The notes beneath the pieces are model-generated. The model worked only from the letters and a program-made list of their open reading frames with translations, ran no database searches and was not told where the DNA came from. Shown in pieces: positions 1-6,673 of a DNA stretch of 8,427 nt. The DNA comes from an uncultured Eubacteriales bacterium (GTDB lineage Bacteria; Bacillota; Clostridia; Peptostreptococcales; Anaerovoracaceae): NCBI GenBank assembly GCA_959021945.1, contig CAUEYG010000043.1, positions 1-8,427 on the forward strand. Reading direction: 5' to 3'. Position numbers and translations under genes: made by a program. Position 1 is the first letter of the stretch. Each line of letters starts with the position of its first letter.

Positions 1-117
1 GTACTTCTTTCTATATCAATGGAAAATTGTTGAGATGGATTTTTAGGACCCCATTTATTCTTCGAAGTTTTCGCTGCGTTTGTATATTTTGAGGTGCTTT
101 TGGGGTGACAATCACAT

Positions 118-147
118 AAAAAACCGCCTACATTTCTGCAAACGGTT
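118..147 (-). terminator. Weak terminator-like hairpin
   Basis: On the minus strand AACCG (143-147) pairs with CGGTT (122-126), and the run of six T (118-123) begins within the last stem bases. The stem is only 5 bp with a 16-nt loop, so it is a poor terminator. CTACA (147-151) can also pair with TGTAG (128-132), in an interleaved order that would compete with the first stem or form a pseudoknot. It may end the metA transcript, almost 300 nt after the stop. Confidence 0.25.
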
Positions 148-194
148 GTAGTTTTACAGCTTAATATATGCCCAGACTCCACTTTTTACATTGG

Positions 195-310
195 TATCCA
201 TACAATTTTCTACGAAATTCCCATAAAGTTCCTGTAAACTGCCTTTTTTAGGATTAAAATAGCATTTTTAAAGGTCAATAGCTGCCTTTTTCCAGTAAAT
301 TGTATGGCTA
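195..310. repeat. 116-bp segment bounded by 17-nt imperfect inverted repeats
   Basis: CCATACAATTT (198-208) is matched exactly by its reverse complement AAATTGTATGG (297-307). Extending to 195-211 and 294-310 gives 15 of 17 complementary positions. Both outer ends are TA. The interior is AT-rich, with no reading frame, and contains a 10-bp direct repeat CTGCCTTTTT at 239-248 and 282-291. This shape resembles a small non-autonomous element (MITE-like), but it could also be a long RNA hairpin base. The repeat is seen directly; its nature is inferred. Confidence 0.45.
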
Positions 311-388
311 ATAGCGTATTTCTAGGCTCTATGGCATACCATCAAAAAGGAAAGCACATCTTGCTGCCAATCTTTCTGCGCTGAGACA

Positions 389-427
389 GACTTTTCGGAA
401 GTTCACAATTAAAAAGCCGGAAAAGTC
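389..427. repeat. Inverted repeat just after the metA stop codon
   Basis: GACTTTTC (389-396) and GAAAAGTC (420-427) are perfect inverted arms, and two more G-C pairs follow after a one-base bulge, leaving an 18-nt loop. It begins 7 nt past the metA stop. No T-run follows on either strand, so it is not a standard intrinsic terminator, but it could protect the 3' end of the mRNA. Confidence 0.4.
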
Positions 428-434
428 AGTAGCT

Positions 435-1352
435 CTAGCGTATTTTCTCAATGTCAAAGGGCGTTGCCTGATATACGTAATAATTGAGCCAATTAGAAAA
501 GAGCAAATTGGCATGAGCCCGCCACCGGAACAGCACCTCTTTTTCCGGGTCATCGTCCCGAAAGTAATTAGCCGGTACTTTTATATCCAATCCTTTCTTC
601 ACATCACGAAAATATTCTCCTGCCAGCGTATCCTTATCATATTCCTGGTGCCCCAGAACAAAAATCTGACGGCCGTTTTCCGTGGAAATGATATGGGGTC
701 CCACTGCCGGAGAATCAGCTAAAATTCGAAGTTCCGAATGCATCTGCACTTCTTCTCTGCGAATCTCCGTGTGTCTGGAATGGGGAGCATAAAAGAGTGA
801 ATCAAACCCTCTCACCAGCGGATTGTGCGGTCTCGTCACATGGTGCTCAAACACGCCGAAAACCTTTTCGTCCAGCAAATGTTTATCAATGCCGTGGTAA
901 TAATAGAGCGCAGCCTGTGCTCCCCAGCAAATAAACATGTTGCTGTAAACGTGAGTTTTACAGAACTCAAAGATCTCGCAAAGCTCTTTCCAATAATCCA
1001 CCTTTTCATAAGGCATCTGCTCTACCGGTGCTCCTGTAAGAATCATGCCGTCAAAATATTCATCTTTGATCTCATCCAAAGTTTTATAAAAAGCATCCAT
1101 ATGCTCCTGAGAAATATGAGTGGACGCATGAGAATCCATCTGCACTAAGGTCATTTCCACCTGCAGCGGGCTGTTTGCCAGCACTCGGGCAAGCTGGGTC
1201 TCTGTAGCAATTTTAGTAGGCATCAGATTTACAATGACGATCTTCAGCGGACGAATATCCTGCGTCATTGCTCTGGCCTGATCCATCGTAAAAATATTTT
1301 CATTCTGCAGCGCTTCTGCTGCCGGCAACGCATTTGGTATAATTAAAGGCAT
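435..1352 (-). CDS. metA: Homoserine O-acyltransferase, MetA family (probably acetyl-CoA specific)
   Basis: This 305-residue protein has the full length of the MetA family, which activates homoserine by O-acylation, the first committed step of methionine synthesis in the cytoplasm. It opens with the typical MPLIIPNALPA. The catalytic cysteine is Cys142 in ICWGAQA, and His235 and Glu237 in LGHQEYD complete the usual triad. Glu111 (GAPVEQMPYE) sits at the position where family work on Bacillus-type MetA links Glu to acetyl-CoA use and Gly to succinyl-CoA use, so acetylation is inferred. The partner gene metY, which uses O-acetylhomoserine, lies 23 nt upstream and supports this. The ATG start has an AGGAG at 1364-1368, 11 nt away, just inside the short gap after metY, suggesting co-transcription. 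Many databases would label it homoserine O-succinyltransferase. Family assignment is very sure; acyl-donor specificity is an inference. Confidence 0.95.
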   Translation of the reverse strand: MPLIIPNALPAAEALQNENIFTMDQARAMTQDIRPLKIVIVNLMPTKIATETQLARVLANSPLQVEMTLVQMDSHASTHISQEHMDAFYKTLDEIKDEYFDGMILTGAPVEQMPYEKVDYWKELCEIFEFCKTHVYSNMFICWGAQAALYYYHGIDKHLLDEKVFGVFEHHVTRPHNPLVRGFDSLFYAPHSRHTEIRREEVQMHSELRILADSPAVGPHIISTENGRQIFVLGHQEYDKDTLAGEYFRDVKKGLDIKVPANYFRDDDPEKEVLFRWRAHANLLFSNWLNYYVYQATPFDIEKIR

Positions 1353-1375
1353 TTACTCTGCTTCTCCTCTTTTGC

Positions 1376-2668
1376 TTATTTCTTTACTTTCTCTAAAGCC
1401 TGGTCAAAGTCATAAATAATATCTTCAATGGACTCCAGCCCAACAGAAACACGAATCAGGGAAGGGCTGATTCCTGCGGCAATCTGTTCCTCTTCAGACA
1501 GCTGCCTGTGTGTTGTGCTGGCAGGATGAAGCACAGATGTACGAATATCTCCCACATGCACCACAATGCTGGTCAGTTCTAAATGTTCCAGGAACTTTTC
1601 ACCAGCCTCTTTACCGCCTTTTACGCCAAAGCAAAGGACGCCGCTCTGCCCTTTTGGAAGATATTTCTGCGCCAGATCATAATACTTATCCCCTTTCAGC
1701 CCCGGATAAGAAACCCATTCCACCGTAGGATGCTCCTTCAAATGCTCCGCCAGCTTTTTCGCATTTTCACAGTGGCGCTCCATTCTCAAATGCAAAGTTT
1801 GCAACCCCTGATGGGTCAGATACGCATTCATAGGCGCCATTGTGCACCCAAAGTCACGAATTAAAACAGCCGTAAGCCTGGTGCAGAAAGCTGCAGGGCC
1901 AAACTTTTCATAAAACTTCAGTCCATGATAACTCTCATCCGGCTCTGTCAGACCCGGAAACTTGTCAGAAGCTGCCCAGTCAAAAGTACCGCTTTCCACA
2001 ATGGCACCGCCCACACAGCTGGCATGTCCGTCAGCATATTTCGTGGTAGACTGTATTACAATGTCCGCCCCCAGTTCCAAAGGTCTGCACAGAGCCGGAG
2101 TAGCAAGGGTATTGTCCACAACCAAAGGAACACCCAGCTCCTTTGCAATCTTTGAAAACTTTTCAAAGTCCAAAACACTGAGGGCCGGATTTCCCAAAGA
2201 CTCTCCAAAGACCGCTTTTGTATTTGGTCTTGCCAGTTTTAGAATTTCCTCTGCAGGCAGATCCTGATCTACAAAGTCCACATCAATGCCCAGCTTTTTT
2301 AAAGAAACACCCAAAAGGTTATGGGTACCCCCATAGATATTAGAGGCTGAAATCACATGATCTCCTGCATTGCACAGATTGAGTACCGTGATCAGTGTAG
2401 CTGCCTGACCTGAAGATGTAGCAATTCCTGCGGACCCACCCTCTAAAAGAGCCATCTTATCTTCCAAAGCCTTTACCGTAGGGCTTGCCAATCTAGTATA
2501 CATAAAATTAGGGCTTTCCAAATCAAAAAGCTCTGCCACATCTTGGGAGTTATAGTAACGGTATGTAGTATTCTGCACAATAGGCAGCACCTGGGGCTGG
2601 CCGCTCTGGGCCTTGTAAGCCCCATGTACGCATCTTGTTTCAAATGCCGGTTTTCTCTCTTTTGTCAT
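1376..2668 (-). CDS. metY: O-acetylhomoserine sulfhydrylase (aminocarboxypropyltransferase)
   Basis: This 430-residue protein is a Cys/Met-metabolism PLP enzyme of the MetY type, which converts O-acetylhomoserine and sulfide into homocysteine and acetate. Its length matches MetY (about 425-430) rather than the shorter cystathionine gamma-synthases (about 380-400). Visible signatures are ETRCVHGAY near the N-terminus, the cofactor-phosphate region SSGQAA (85-90), Asp185 in VVDNTLATP, which contacts the PLP ring nitrogen, and Lys210 in STTKYADGH as the Schiff-base lysine. The C-terminal IRTSVLHPASTTH motif (375-387) is typical of the family. The start ATG has AGAGAGG at 2679-2685, 10 nt upstream. 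It is followed closely by metA, giving direct sulfhydrylation of O-acetylhomoserine without cystathionine. The 80-nt gap before it holds a plausible promoter but is too short for a SAM-I or T-box leader. Gene name could also be metZ or oah by species custom. Confidence 0.95.
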   Translation of the reverse strand: MTKERKPAFETRCVHGAYKAQSGQPQVLPIVQNTTYRYYNSQDVAELFDLESPNFMYTRLASPTVKALEDKMALLEGGSAGIATSSGQAATLITVLNLCNAGDHVISASNIYGGTHNLLGVSLKKLGIDVDFVDQDLPAEEILKLARPNTKAVFGESLGNPALSVLDFEKFSKIAKELGVPLVVDNTLATPALCRPLELGADIVIQSTTKYADGHASCVGGAIVESGTFDWAASDKFPGLTEPDESYHGLKFYEKFGPAAFCTRLTAVLIRDFGCTMAPMNAYLTHQGLQTLHLRMERHCENAKKLAEHLKEHPTVEWVSYPGLKGDKYYDLAQKYLPKGQSGVLCFGVKGGKEAGEKFLEHLELTSIVVHVGDIRTSVLHPASTTHRQLSEEEQIAAGISPSLIRVSVGLESIEDIIYDFDQALEKVKK

Positions 2669-2709
2669 GTGTATGTTACCTCTCTTATTTTTTCATAATC
2701 ATACTGAAT

Positions 2710-2738
2710 ATCTTACACTATCTGAGGAAAAAACACAA
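2710..2738 (-). promoter_or_regulatory. Possible sigma-A promoter for metY-metA
   Basis: On the minus strand, TTGTGT (2733-2738) and TAAGAT (2710-2715) are separated by 17 nt, the ideal spacing. The -35 matches consensus at only 3 of 6 positions and the -10 at 4 of 6. Initiation near 2703 would give a leader of about 35 nt before the metY ATG. The site lies in the only gap between the transporter operon and the methionine genes, where a functional break is expected. Weak by sequence, plausible by position. Confidence 0.4.
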
Positions 2739-2748
2739 GGCAACGGCT

Positions 2749-4794
2749 TTACTCTGCTGAATAAATATTCTTTTTAAACCCTGCATAGGTGGCTGCAAAA
2801 TAAAGCAAATACACTGCTGCAAAGGCCAGCAAAGACATACCGTAATAAAAGAGCACCGGCGTCTTTATCCCTGTATAAAAAATAAATCGTTCACTGGCAA
2901 AGATAGAAATAACACCGCTGATTAAGGCTGCCGTCAGCATAGGGCACAAATAATAAAAGGCCAGTTGTTTCAAGACAACCTTATTGATTTCTCCCTCTCT
3001 CAGTCCCAGCTTGCTTAAAACCCGATAGCGAAACTTGTACTTTGCCGAATCGCTCAGCTGCTGTACGGATAAAATGGTCATGGCTACACAGAGAAAAACA
3101 ATCCCAACATAAAACAGCGGGTAGGACATGGCCGTTAAAATAAACCTCATTTCTCCGGTCACATTGTCTTTTACCAAAACCGTAGCAGCCATAGTAATCA
3201 CTTGGTTTGTACCGTATCCCCAGGTGATTTTCGTCTCCAGATCTCCTGTATCTGCATTTTCATATTGCTGTGTATCCGCCAGTTTTGCCTGAAGATTGTC
3301 CGGGGCTTTCCCCTTCAAATCCGCTGCCAAAAGAGAATAGAAAGGCTCCATCTCATCTGCCAGTTGGTCTGGAATCACCAGGATATAATCAGCTCCGTTT
3401 TCTCCGCTCTGGGCAAAGGAAATGGTAGAAATTCCCTTACAGGAAAGAACCCTTCCATCTGCCTCAAGTTGCTGTTTTTTGGCAAACTCAGCAAACACAG
3501 ACTGGAGCCGTTCTTTTGTCTGTATCAAATATTCTCCTGCCTTTAATGACACGGATTCTTTTCCCAGCATATGGCGGAGTGCATTATAATCGCTTAATTT
3601 CATATAAGTGTCATAGTCAAAATATTCATTGCTGCCTCCGCTGGCCTTCCTCTTCTCTAAATCTGTTTCATAATCAAAGTAGGCAAGATGATCATAGAGA
3701 TAATCATTTACTGTGGTGCTCCCGTTTTCATAAACACGGTATACTCTGGTACTGTTTATCTGCGCTTCCTTTTCTAAAATCCCAAGCTGTTGCTGAAAGG
3801 AATCTTCCTTTTGGTCACTGAACATAATCACATCAAAAGGCACCTCTGCTTCCAGCATTTTCTTTTGATAGTCCCCCAGCATCATGGCAGCAGAACATCC
3901 CACCAGGGCTATATCAAAAAGGACTGTCAGCGTCCCCATGGTAAATCTCATGGTCTTTATCTTTGAGGACATTTGCCGCAGCAAAAACAAATTGCTGCCC
4001 CGATAAATCTTCCTGCCCTTTTGTTTCAGATAAAGATTCAGAGCGCCTGAAATTCCTATATAAAACAGGTATATGGCTATGATCAGAGCCAGGCACATAG
4101 GCCATACATTCACCATAGTAAAGCTCCCTGTAAAGAGGAAGATAAAAAACACAGCCATATAGGCCAGGGAAAGGAAAAACCAGAAAGCCGAAAAAACGCC
4201 CTGCTTTTTCTGAAGTTTTTCATTCTGGCGATCCAGGTAAATCAAATCGTGGATATTCATCTTTTTAAAGCGCTTTCTGTTTCTCAGCATAGCGAAAAAG
4301 TAAACAAAGCTAAAGAGACAAAAGGTCATAAGAAATCCATATCCGCTCACTTCTACTGATATATGATATTCCTGCCCAAAGATGCTGTAAAAAACAGCGG
4401 TCAAAAGCTGCTGAAAAAAGAGGCCCGGCACAATGCCAAGGACAAAGGCAACAGCCCCCAGCAGGGTATTTTCCCGAGTAAACAGTCTGCCGATTTCCTT
4501 TTTCTTAAAGCCTACGAGCATATAAGTTCCGAACTCACGGCTTCTTTTTTCTAGCATAAAACGAATCATATAATGCGTGAGCCAGGCAATGATAAAAAGA
4601 ATAAAAAAAGTAGCAAGGCCCAGCATGGCCCCCATAACCGTACCGCCCTCTGCATACAGCTTTCGCAGGTTTTCGGAAAAGATCATGGAATCAAAAGCCA
4701 GCATCAGAGCAGCAATGATAGCCATGGTGACCAGGTAGATTAGATAATCTCCCATAGAGCGCCTGGCATTTCTCACAGCCAATTTATTTAACAT
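2749..4794 (-). CDS. ABC transporter permease, BceB-like (FtsX family), peptide antibiotic resistance
   Basis: This 681-residue membrane protein is the permease of a BceAB-type transporter, a group that protects Bacillota against cell-envelope-active peptides such as bacitracin and lantibiotics and also passes the signal to a partner kinase. About ten hydrophobic helices are visible, near residues 17-36, 55-80, 111-135, 153-170, 203-223, 231-252, 285-308, 555-578, 610-635 and 648-670. A hydrophilic domain of roughly 245 residues (309-553) lies between helices 7 and 8, the hallmark of BceB. EFGTYMLVGFKKKEIGRLF (88-106) is the FtsX-type cytoplasmic coupling segment. An earlier in-frame GTG at 4806 lies inside the Shine-Dalgarno, so the ATG at 4794 is chosen. 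The start overlaps the ATPase gene by 11 nt, implying translational coupling. The peptide recognised cannot be told from sequence. Confidence 0.92.
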   Translation of the reverse strand: MLNKLAVRNARRSMGDYLIYLVTMAIIAALMLAFDSMIFSENLRKLYAEGGTVMGAMLGLATFFILFIIAWLTHYMIRFMLEKRSREFGTYMLVGFKKKEIGRLFTRENTLLGAVAFVLGIVPGLFFQQLLTAVFYSIFGQEYHISVEVSGYGFLMTFCLFSFVYFFAMLRNRKRFKKMNIHDLIYLDRQNEKLQKKQGVFSAFWFFLSLAYMAVFFIFLFTGSFTMVNVWPMCLALIIAIYLFYIGISGALNLYLKQKGRKIYRGSNLFLLRQMSSKIKTMRFTMGTLTVLFDIALVGCSAAMMLGDYQKKMLEAEVPFDVIMFSDQKEDSFQQQLGILEKEAQINSTRVYRVYENGSTTVNDYLYDHLAYFDYETDLEKRKASGGSNEYFDYDTYMKLSDYNALRHMLGKESVSLKAGEYLIQTKERLQSVFAEFAKKQQLEADGRVLSCKGISTISFAQSGENGADYILVIPDQLADEMEPFYSLLAADLKGKAPDNLQAKLADTQQYENADTGDLETKITWGYGTNQVITMAATVLVKDNVTGEMRFILTAMSYPLFYVGIVFLCVAMTILSVQQLSDSAKYKFRYRVLSKLGLREGEINKVVLKQLAFYYLCPMLTAALISGVISIFASERFIFYTGIKTPVLFYYGMSLLAFAAVYLLYFAATYAGFKKNIYSAE

Positions 4795-5551
4795 GAGAAA
4801 CGTCACCTCCTGTCAGAGACAGCACCTCCAGGATCTGGTTCAAAAAAGCCGTTCTGCTCTTTTCTCCCTTTCGGAGTTCATGAAAAATCTCACCGTCTTT
4901 TAAAAACAGGATTCTGCCGCAGTAGCTGGCGGAAAAAGCATCGTGAGTTACCATTAAAATAGTGGCTCCCATAGATTGGTTCATTGTTTCAAAGGTTTCC
5001 ATCAAGGTCTGAGCTGCTTTGGAATCCAGGGCCCCTGTAGGCTCATCAGCAAAGATAAGGTCCGGCTTGCTGATTAAGGCTCTGGCACAGGCACACCGCT
5101 GTTTTTGTCCGCCTGATACCTGGTAAGGAAATTTTGCGCCAATGTCCCCAATGCCTAATCGTTCCATGATTTCAGTTACTGCTTTTTTTATTTCCTTTGG
5201 CGGCTTTTTGGCCAATGCCAGTGCTAAAGTAATATTTTCTTCCAGAGTAAGAGTGTCTAACAGGTTAAAATCCTGAAATACAAAGCCAAGGCGGTTTTTA
5301 CGAAAATCCGCCAGCTGGTCGTCGTTCATCGTTGTAATATCCGTATCTCCATACCAGATATGGCCTGATGTTACCTTGTCTATGGTGGACATCAGGTTGA
5401 GCAGAGTAGTCTTTCCTGACCCGGAAGCCCCCATAACGCCTACGAACTCCCCTGATTCCACCTGAAAACTGACCCGATTCACAGCCTTGGTTATATTTTC
5501 TTTTGTTCCGTAATACTTTTCAATATCACAGACTCGAATTGTTTCATTCAT
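4784..5551 (-). CDS. ABC transporter ATP-binding protein, BceA-like
   Basis: This 255-residue cytoplasmic ATPase powers the adjacent FtsX-type permease. All ABC motifs are intact: Walker A GASGSGKTT (41-49), Q-loop Gln93 in VFQDFNLLDTLT, signature VSGGQKQR (145-152), Walker B LIFADEP (165-171), D-loop ALD (174-176) and switch His203 in VTHD. The segment FQDFNLLDTLTLEENI is typical of the MacB/BceA/LolD group, which drives mechanotransmission or peptide removal rather than ordinary import. The start ATG at 5551 has AGGAAG just upstream. The gene ends in an 11-nt overlap with the permease gene, so the two are made together. It follows the kinase gene after an 84-nt gap, which may hold a separate promoter. 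The substrate is unknown; a cationic or cyclic antimicrobial peptide is the likely class from family and context. Confidence 0.95.
   Translation of the reverse strand: MNETIRVCDIEKYYGTKENITKAVNRVSFQVESGEFVGVMGASGSGKTTLLNLMSTIDKVTSGHIWYGDTDITTMNDDQLADFRKNRLGFVFQDFNLLDTLTLEENITLALALAKKPPKEIKKAVTEIMERLGIGDIGAKFPYQVSGGQKQRCACARALISKPDLIFADEPTGALDSKAAQTLMETFETMNQSMGATILMVTHDAFSASYCGRILFLKDGEIFHELRKGEKSRTAFLNQILEVLSLTGGDVSHVK
4803..4811 (-). promoter_or_regulatory. Ribosome binding site that fixes the permease start
   Basis: AGGAGGTGA on the minus strand is a near-perfect match to the anti-Shine-Dalgarno and ends 8 nt before the ATG at 4794. The GTG at 4806 is part of this same motif and so cannot be the start it serves. 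The site lies inside the last codons of the upstream ATPase gene. Confidence 0.8.
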
Positions 5552-5635
5552 CTTTACTTCCTGCCTTTCTATCTGTAATATAGCCAGTATAATAGGAAGA
5601 GACCTGCTTTTGTATCGCTTTTGGTTACACCAATC
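5552..5635 (-). promoter_or_regulatory. Gap between kinase and transporter genes; possible regulated promoter
   Basis: This 84-nt non-coding stretch separates the two-component pair from the ABC pair. Read on the minus strand it holds two similar AT-rich blocks in tandem, CTATTATAC and CTATATTAC, either of which could act as a -10 region. I see no good TTGACA-like -35 at the right distance. In related Bce modules the transporter genes are often driven by the partner regulator from a promoter placed here, so this is the most likely regulator target in the window. That role is inferred from family behaviour; no operator can be proved by eye. Confidence 0.35.
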
Positions 5636-6664
5636 TTACAGTTTTGAAAGAAAGTAAGTTCCCTTTGGAAAGGTAAGGGTAATACGGGTGAAAAGGCCAT
5701 CCTGTGACTCTGCGCCAATCTCAAGGCCCAAACGGGTGCACAATTTTTTACAGAGATAAAGGCCCATACCAGTGGAAAACTCCTTTTTCCTTCCGTTGGT
5801 ACCTGTGAACCCCTTATCAAAGATCCGCCCAATTTCACTCTCCTTGATGCCAACCCCCTTGTCTTCTATGCTGAGCTTTACCCCATTTTTCACATCCCAA
5901 CCAGTAAAAAAAAGCTCTCCTGAGTCGCCTTTTCGATATTTAACTGCATTAAATAAGATCTGATTTAAAAGAAAGACCAGCCATTTCTCATCACAGTAGA
6001 CATTGCCGCAGTTCAAATCCACCTGAATCCTCATATTGTTTTGTATGAGAAACGCCTTATTTCTGCCTATGGCCAGGTTTATGGCATCCTCTAAATCCAT
6101 CTCTTTCATCAGGTAATCCTGATAAACAGAATCCGATCTAGCATAAAATAATGCCAGTTCCACATAATTTTCGATCTTGGCCAGCTCGGGCCTGATTTTC
6201 CTGGAAAGCGCTTTTTCCCGGGGCTCCCTCTGGTTCGTACAAATTAATTCCGCAGCTGTAATCGGAATCTTCACATCATGAATCCAGCTCTCAATATAGT
6301 CGCGATAATCCTTTTGTTCTTCCTCCAACTTGTGGATTGCCTCAATAACCGATTTGTTGGATTGACGCAGGAGTTCTATGTGGAGCCGGTCCTCTGTTCT
6401 GTAAGGCTTTCCTGCCAGCTCTCCCAAAAGGTAGGGTTTATCCAGGCCCTTTAATAAGCCCTGCATCCTGCTAAAATATCGTTTTCTTTCTAGATATCCT
6501 GCAGTAAAGAAAATCAGCAGCACTCCTGCCCAACCAATTAAAATCAAAGCCGTCATGCTGACGCTGATACCGCCTGCTGTCAGGTATATGGTCAGCAGGA
6601 GCATCCCGGACAAGTTAACCAGGATCGACACCATATGATCTCTCATATATTCTGATATTCGCAT
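5636..6664 (-). CDS. Sensor histidine kinase, BceS-like (intramembrane-sensing)
   Basis: This 342-residue membrane kinase matches the BceS group. Two transmembrane helices near residues 12-32 and 37-57 are joined by only a few residues, so there is no extracellular sensor domain; in this family the signal comes through the partner ABC transporter. The phosphoacceptor is His129 in SWIHDVKIPI, the form typical of Bce kinases. The ATPase domain has the N-box Asn239 in NQILFNAVKY, the G1 box EDKGVGI (267-273), an F-box-like IFDKGFTG (281-288) and the G2 box STGMGLYL (297-304). The ATG has AGGAG 6 nt upstream, and this Shine-Dalgarno shares bases with the stop codon of the regulator gene, leaving a 9-nt gap and tight coupling. 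Partner: the response regulator immediately upstream. The stimulus is probably a peptide antibiotic bound by the transporter. Confidence 0.94.
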   Translation of the reverse strand: MRISEYMRDHMVSILVNLSGMLLLTIYLTAGGISVSMTALILIGWAGVLLIFFTAGYLERKRYFSRMQGLLKGLDKPYLLGELAGKPYRTEDRLHIELLRQSNKSVIEAIHKLEEEQKDYRDYIESWIHDVKIPITAAELICTNQREPREKALSRKIRPELAKIENYVELALFYARSDSVYQDYLMKEMDLEDAINLAIGRNKAFLIQNNMRIQVDLNCGNVYCDEKWLVFLLNQILFNAVKYRKGDSGELFFTGWDVKNGVKLSIEDKGVGIKESEIGRIFDKGFTGTNGRKKEFSTGMGLYLCKKLCTRLGLEIGAESQDGLFTRITLTFPKGTYFLSKL

Positions 6665-6673
6665 ATTTTACTC

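Larger units (their letters stand above)
1..434. other. AT-rich non-coding region downstream of metA
   Basis: No gene can be supported here. Frames on both strands are short, lack ribosome sites, and do not resemble a known family to me. The stretch is visibly richer in A and T than the genes and contains several repeats and hairpin-forming segments, listed separately. It must hold the 3' end of the metY-metA transcript, and may hold the promoter of a gene beyond the window. Confidence 0.6.

Noticed and set aside
3..182. Minus-strand frame open from a GTG at 182 to the window edge (60 codons)
   Set aside because: No ribosome site before the GTG, low-complexity composition, no family resemblance, and it runs through hairpin-forming sequence. 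It could be the start of something beyond the window, but nothing here supports it.
329..553. 74-codon minus-strand reading frame across the metA 3' end
   Set aside because: It overlaps metA in another frame, has no recognisable domain, and the metA reading is certain.
2669..2748. SAM riboswitch or T-box before metY
   Set aside because: The gap is too short and no T-box AGGGTGG-like or SAM-I core sequence is visible.
2731..2751. Intrinsic terminator after the permease gene
   Set aside because: AAGCCGTTGCCTT followed by GTGTTTTTT looks terminator-like, but only about 3-4 base pairs can form, with a mismatch, so I did not list it.
513..3821. Plus-strand reading frames opposite metA, metY and the permease
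   Set aside because: All lie opposite genes with clear family motifs, have no ribosome sites or domains, and are expected antisense shadows.
4795..4806. GTG start at 4806 for the permease
   Set aside because: The GTG is embedded in the AGGAGGTGA ribosome site that serves the ATG at 4794.
5569..5853. 94-codon minus-strand frame at the kinase 3' end
   Set aside because: It is a shadow of the kinase gene in another frame; kinase motifs in the true frame run to the C-terminus.
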